In this document: piece after piece, positions 6,318 to 9,263 of the stretch
Layout: each line of letters opens with the position of its first letter
Position numbering within the stretch: the first letter of the stretch is position 1
DNA from: Bacteroidota bacterium
GTDB taxonomy: Bacteria > Bacteroidota > Ignavibacteria > UBA10030 > UBA8401
Reading direction: 5' to 3'
Assembly (NCBI GenBank): GCA_030824295.1
Contig: JAVBYA010000140.1
Location: forward strand, 1-9,263
DNA length: 9,263 bases
Notes under the pieces: model-generated
What the model was told of the DNA's origin: nothing
The model's input: the letters and a program-made list of their open reading frames with translations, nothing else
The model's database searches: none
Translations under genes and position numbers: made by a program

Positions 6318-7169
6318 ATGAACAGATCCTACCTTATCCTCGGTGCGAACGGACAGCTGGGCAAGCAGTTCGCCCGGGACCTTCACACACACGGTGCAGC
6401 GGTCACGGCTCCGAATGAGAAGGATTGCGACATCACATCGGCTGATTCCCTCTCGTCGGTCATCGATGCCGTTCGTCCTTCGGTCATCGTGAATTGTGCG
6501 GCGTACAATGCCGTGGACCTTGCCGAACAGCAGCAGGAAACAGCGATGAGGATCAATGCGGAGGCGGTCAGCACGATCGCCGGGCTGTGTGCCGAACGGA
6601 AGATCATGCTGGTCCATTACAGTACTGACTATGTGTTCGACGGTGCAAAAGGTACGCTGTACACGGAAGAGGATGCACCGCATCCGCTGAATGTGTACGG
6701 CAGAAGCAAGCACCAGGGAGAGCGTGCCGTGCTCGACTCCGGTGCCCCTTCTCTCGTACTGCGGACAAGCTGGGTGTTCGGGAATGGAACACAGAACTTC
6801 ATCCACAAACTGCTGCAGTGGTCACAGAAGAATCCGGTGCTGAAACTGACGGCGGACGAAGTGTCGGTCCCGACCAGCACCATCGACCTTGTGACCTATA
6901 CGCTTCTGGCGTTGGACGGCGGACTGACCGGACTGTATCATCTGACCAACAGTGATCATGCCTCCCGCTATGAATGGGGACGGTATGTTGCTCGGAAACT
7001 CTCGCTCCCGTCGACCATCGTTCCGGTGCCGATGAGCATGTTCCCGAGTCCGGCACAACGGCCGCTCTTTTCGGCCATGTCGAACAACGGATTGCAGAAG
7101 GCGTTAGGGAAGGATATCCCCGATTGGCGTGATGCAGTGGACCGGTTCCTTCTGGAATACCCCGTGTAA
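6318..7169 (+). CDS. rfbD: dTDP-4-dehydrorhamnose reductase (RmlD/RfbD-like)
   Basis: This 283-residue extended-SDR protein is the usual length of RmlD, the last enzyme of dTDP-L-rhamnose synthesis, which reduces the 4-keto group with NAD(P)H. ILGANGQLGKQ (7-17) is the cofactor loop. VNCAAYNAVDLAE (58-70) is the family's second signature. STDYVFDG (102-109) and YGRSKHQGE (127-135) give the catalytic Tyr127 and Lys131. LRTSWVFG (148-155) and the late PAQRPLFSAMSN segment (about residues 241-255) complete the pattern. The segment ADEVSVPTSTIDL (179-191) departs from the common DQxGxPT form of classical RmlD, so a related 4-ketosugar reductase making another 6-deoxyhexose is possible. The rfbA, rfbB and rfbC partners are not in the window. 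It starts 19 nt after the beta-barrel gene, with a weak AGG before the ATG, and is probably transcribed from the promoter at 4494-4522. Confidence 0.88.
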   Translation: MNRSYLILGANGQLGKQFARDLHTHGAAVTAPNEKDCDITSADSLSSVIDAVRPSVIVNCAAYNAVDLAEQQQETAMRINAEAVSTIAGLCAERKIMLVHYSTDYVFDGAKGTLYTEEDAPHPLNVYGRSKHQGERAVLDSGAPSLVLRTSWVFGNGTQNFIHKLLQWSQKNPVLKLTADEVSVPTSTIDLVTYTLLALDGGLTGLYHLTNSDHASRYEWGRYVARKLSLPSTIVPVPMSMFPSPAQRPLFSAMSNNGLQKALGKDIPDWRDAVDRFLLEYPV

Positions 7170-7185
7170 TTCGGGAATTCCGCCG

Positions 7186-7210
7186 CAAAACCATAAGAGT
7201 AACGGTTTTG
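7186..7210 (+). repeat. Inverted repeat between rfbD and the tRNA gene
   Basis: CAAAACC (7186-7192) and GGTTTTG (7204-7210) form a 7-bp perfect inverted repeat around an 11-nt loop, 17 nt after the rfbD stop. There is no T-run on the + strand after it, so it would be a poor intrinsic terminator. Its right arm overlaps the proposed -35 box of the tRNA promoter, so it could equally be an operator or chance. Confidence 0.35.
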
Positions 7211-7235
7211 AAAGGGGACGAAAACTCCGTATATT
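7208..7235 (+). promoter_or_regulatory. Sigma-70-like promoter for tRNA-Val
   Basis: TTGAAA (7208-7213) and TATATT (7230-7235) are spaced by 16 nt, and an AT-rich tract follows. The -10 with its upstream flank (TCCGTATATT) is the same ten bases as in the promoter at 4494-4522. A start near 7242 would leave a leader of about 16 nt before the tRNA. The promoter may also serve the gene at 7377, for which no separate promoter is visible. Confidence 0.7.
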
Positions 7236-7257
7236 GTTCAGTTATAAAAATCTTTCA

Positions 7258-7332
7258 GGGCGTTTAGCTCAGCTGGTTTAGAGCGCCTGCCTTACAAGCA
7301 GGAGGTCCGCGGTTCGATCCCGTGAACGCCCA
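7258..7332 (+). tRNA. tRNA-Val, anticodon UAC
   Basis: A complete 75-nt cloverleaf can be folded by hand. The acceptor stem is GGGCGTT with AACGCCC (7/7 pairs). The D stem is GCTC with GAGC, and the D loop contains the invariant GG. The anticodon stem is CCTGC with GCAGG around the loop CTTACAA, giving anticodon TAC (valine, codon GUA). The variable loop is AGGTC. The T stem is CGCGG with CCGTG (one G-T pair) around TTCGATC. The discriminator is A at 7332 and the next bases are CAA, so the CCA tail is not encoded and must be added by the CCA-adding enzyme. Confidence 0.97.
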
Positions 7333-7376
7333 CAACCCCACCGACGAGTTCTCACACTCACTAACCTCTCATCACT

Positions 7377-9134
7377 ATGAAAAAGCAGATCATTCTGTGC
7401 TTCCTTGCGTTGTGCATCGGTACCGCTCCGTCCATTGCTCAGTATAAGAAGAAGGTCGTCTCATTCGTCGGCCATGTTGCCGCCGGTTCCTCTGCACGGC
7501 TCAGCAAACAACAGTCGGACCATATCGCGGAGATGTTCGCCAAGAGCGTCAGGATGGAGCGCTTCAACTATACCTCACTCCCGCAATCCGTTGTGGATGA
7601 TTTCGTCACGGCGACAAACGGGATGGGTTCTGTATCAGCAGAACAGGTCCGCGCCGCTATCGAGAAGACACTGGCGCCGAAGTTCCTGGAACTGCTCGAC
7701 ATCAACAAAGAGATGCTCAGCAAACAGAACCTGAGTGAAACGGAACGGAATTCCTTCCTGGCAACGAAAGCGCAGTCGGCCGGACTCTCCGCCGCACAGT
7801 TGGAATCGATCCTGAACTCCGGTTTCTTCTACGTTCCGTATGTGGAGTACTTCGACCACCGTGTGACGACCGGAGAGCGCGATGTGAAGAACGATCAGGG
7901 AAAGGTGGTGCGGCGCGTTCCGACAGTGACACACACGCATGCAATGAAGGCCGGGCTCCTCTGGTTCCAGCTGGCAGTGGATCGGTCCAACAATGCCACC
8001 GTGCGGTACATCGGTGCGGCCAAAGGATGGAAGGGAACGGCGATCGACCGGAGCGAGACCCGGGACCAATCGGCGAGCGATGGATTGGAATGGGAGACCT
8101 TCTCCGGCGTCGTATCCGTCAGCGCGGTGAATGTCGGGAATGAGACGAAGAAACTGGAGGAGTTCCAATTGACCGGCACCGTCTCTGAAACGACCACGTT
8201 CGGTGTGAACCTGACACTCGGCACTCGGGAAGGGGTCGGATTGGACGATACATATTGGATCGAAGAACTGGAAGAGACGGAATCCGGTGAGATCGTCCGG
8301 AGCAAACGGGGCTTTGTGAAGATCCGCGAAGTCGGGGATAACAAGTCGGACGAAGCTGCCACCTCGTACGCACAGACCATCACCGGCTTGAATTACTCTC
8401 CGGGTCTCTCCGTAACGGAGATACCGATGATCGGCGTGAACGCGGTGTTCGGGCTCGGCATGATGCCGGTGACGATCTCACCGTTCGATAACACGGCGAC
8501 CCGGTTCGGTCTGGACAAATTCGATTTTGCGGCGACCGTTACCAGCGAAGCGAAGAATGCCTTCGGACCCTTCTTCTGGCTGCAGGCGAACATCGCGAAC
8601 AACACGAAGATCTCCGAACTGTGGTTCCACGTCGGTGCGTCCATCGGCATCATGCCGATCGAGGGGAAGTTCCATCTGCCCGTCTATAACAGTACGCGGG
8701 AAGTGGTCGGCGGTCCGTTCCGCGAAGCTGTCGATATCGGTCCCTCGTTCACCGGATATGTGAATATCGGCATGGTGAAGAAATTCTATTTCCGCCGGTT
8801 CGGACTGGTGCTGCAGGGGGATGTGAAATACTGGATGACGGAATTCAATGCGACCGGAAAGGATTTTTACGGAGACGAGCTGAGTTATTCCCTGCTGAAC
8901 GACAATATCGGGTTCGACGGCAAGGCAGGACTGGAGATGTACATCACGCCCGTGCTCTCTGCCGGACTCGGTGCGGAGTACAACATCTTCGCCAAGGATA
9001 ATATCTGGACCGCTACGGTCACGGATTCGGACAAGAATGATTTCAAAAAGAACGATGCTGTGGGGCCGGACACACAAACATCCGGTCTGGCGTTCTATCT
9101 TTGGGTGAACTATGCGTTACCGTCATTGTTCTGA
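7377..9134 (+). CDS. Exported protein of unknown function with probable C-terminal outer-membrane beta-barrel
   Basis: I do not recognise this 585-residue protein. A clear signal peptide (MKKQIILCFLALCIGTAPSIA, then Gln22) has a type I cleavage site at SIA/Q. The mature N-terminal third (about 26-150) looks helical and mixed, beginning KKKVVSFVGHVAAG, and recalls the opening strand and helices of CsgG/FlgT-like envelope proteins. Residues 240-325 look like a beta domain; GTREGVGLDDTYWIEELEE (282-300) and KRGFVKIREVGDN (310-322) resemble the small barrel seen at the end of FlgT-type proteins. From about 350 to the end, Gly/aromatic alternating strands (for example MIGVNAVFGLGMM, FYFRRFGLVLQGDVKYW, LSAGLGAEYNIF, LAFYLWVNYALPSLF) suggest a beta-barrel ending in Phe. 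The domain comparisons are impressions by eye. No cysteine follows the signal peptide closely, so it is not a lipoprotein. The start lies 44 nt after the tRNA; the last 28 nt of leader have no G and no Shine-Dalgarno sequence. Confidence 0.8.
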   Translation: MKKQIILCFLALCIGTAPSIAQYKKKVVSFVGHVAAGSSARLSKQQSDHIAEMFAKSVRMERFNYTSLPQSVVDDFVTATNGMGSVSAEQVRAAIEKTLAPKFLELLDINKEMLSKQNLSETERNSFLATKAQSAGLSAAQLESILNSGFFYVPYVEYFDHRVTTGERDVKNDQGKVVRRVPTVTHTHAMKAGLLWFQLAVDRSNNATVRYIGAAKGWKGTAIDRSETRDQSASDGLEWETFSGVVSVSAVNVGNETKKLEEFQLTGTVSETTTFGVNLTLGTREGVGLDDTYWIEELEETESGEIVRSKRGFVKIREVGDNKSDEAATSYAQTITGLNYSPGLSVTEIPMIGVNAVFGLGMMPVTISPFDNTATRFGLDKFDFAATVTSEAKNAFGPFFWLQANIANNTKISELWFHVGASIGIMPIEGKFHLPVYNSTREVVGGPFREAVDIGPSFTGYVNIGMVKKFYFRRFGLVLQGDVKYWMTEFNATGKDFYGDELSYSLLNDNIGFDGKAGLEMYITPVLSAGLGAEYNIFAKDNIWTATVTDSDKNDFKKNDAVGPDTQTSGLAFYLWVNYALPSLF

Positions 9135-9171
9135 CACGACGAACTTCAACAATCAATAATCGAGCTGCCGC

Positions 9172-9263
9172 ATGAAACATTTCATTGTATCGATCCTTCT
9201 TATTGCCGGAATGCTGACCGCACAGGGGAACCTCCCCGTGTCGCGGCAGGCAACATTCGTTGA
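9172..9263 (+). CDS. Start of another exported protein (3' partial)
   Basis: Only 30 codons are present before the window ends. The ATG at 9172 opens MKHFIVSILLIAGMLTAQG, a typical signal peptide with a possible cut near TAQ/G, followed by NLPVSRQATFV. It begins 37 nt after the 585-residue protein gene, in the same direction, without a visible terminator between them, so the two may form an operon. No Shine-Dalgarno sequence is visible, as for its upstream neighbour. Too little is present to name a family. Confidence 0.6.
   Translation, partial: MKHFIVSILLIAGMLTAQGNLPVSRQATFV

Noticed and set aside
7258..7340. tRNA-Val as an integration site of a mobile element
   Set aside because: I found no second copy of the tRNA 3' end in the window and no integrase or transposase, so there is no support for an attachment site here.
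1..9263. CRISPR array, insertion sequence or defence system
   Set aside because: No direct-repeat array, no terminal inverted repeats with transposase, and no nuclease, toxin or helicase motifs were seen; the genes are glycan enzymes and exported proteins.

Overview
The window reads as part of a surface-polysaccharide (O-antigen or exopolysaccharide) locus of a Gram-negative bacterium, followed by a tRNA gene and the start of a second locus for secreted or outer-membrane proteins. Moderately high GC, several exported beta-barrel-like proteins ending in Phe (one resembling the outer-membrane beta-barrel family common in the Bacteroidetes/Chlorobi group), weak or absent Shine-Dalgarno sequences before several genes, and a tRNA gene without encoded CCA together suggest the Bacteroidetes/Chlorobi/Ignavibacteria side of the FCB group. 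That placement is an inference; no marker gene settles it. All real genes found lie on the + strand.

Layout. (1) Positions 1-4393 look like one operon: the C-terminal end of a GT4-type glycosyltransferase, a DegT/DnrJ/EryC1 sugar aminotransferase (AT1), a large WbaP/WcaJ-type polyprenyl-phosphate sugar-1-phosphate transferase, a Gfo/Idh/MocA sugar dehydrogenase and a hexapeptide-repeat N-acetyltransferase. The first three genes are joined by two 4-base ATGA stop/start overlaps. The unit closes with a perfect 15-bp terminator hairpin at 4414-4450. (2) A new promoter at about 4494-4522 drives a second aminotransferase (AT2), a small outer-membrane beta-barrel protein and an RmlD-type dTDP-4-dehydrorhamnose reductase. 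(3) A second promoter with the same -10 region precedes tRNA-Val(UAC). (4) Only 44 nt after the tRNA starts a 585-residue exported protein of unknown function with a probable C-terminal beta-barrel, and 37 nt after that the first 30 codons of another exported protein, cut by the window edge.

How the genes may work together. The Gfo/Idh/MocA dehydrogenase, the acetyltransferase and AT2 match the oxidation, amination and acetylation steps known from the WbpB-WbpE-WbpD (WlbA-WlbC-WlbB) route to UDP-2,3-diacetamido-2,3-dideoxy-glucuronic acid. The sugar transferase would load the first sugar phosphate onto undecaprenyl phosphate, the glycosyltransferase would extend the chain, and the RmlD-like enzyme would supply a deoxyhexose such as dTDP-L-rhamnose. 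AT1 may make a second amino sugar or duplicate the role of AT2. I saw no mobile element, CRISPR array or recognised defence system. The least explained item is the 585-residue protein downstream of the tRNA.
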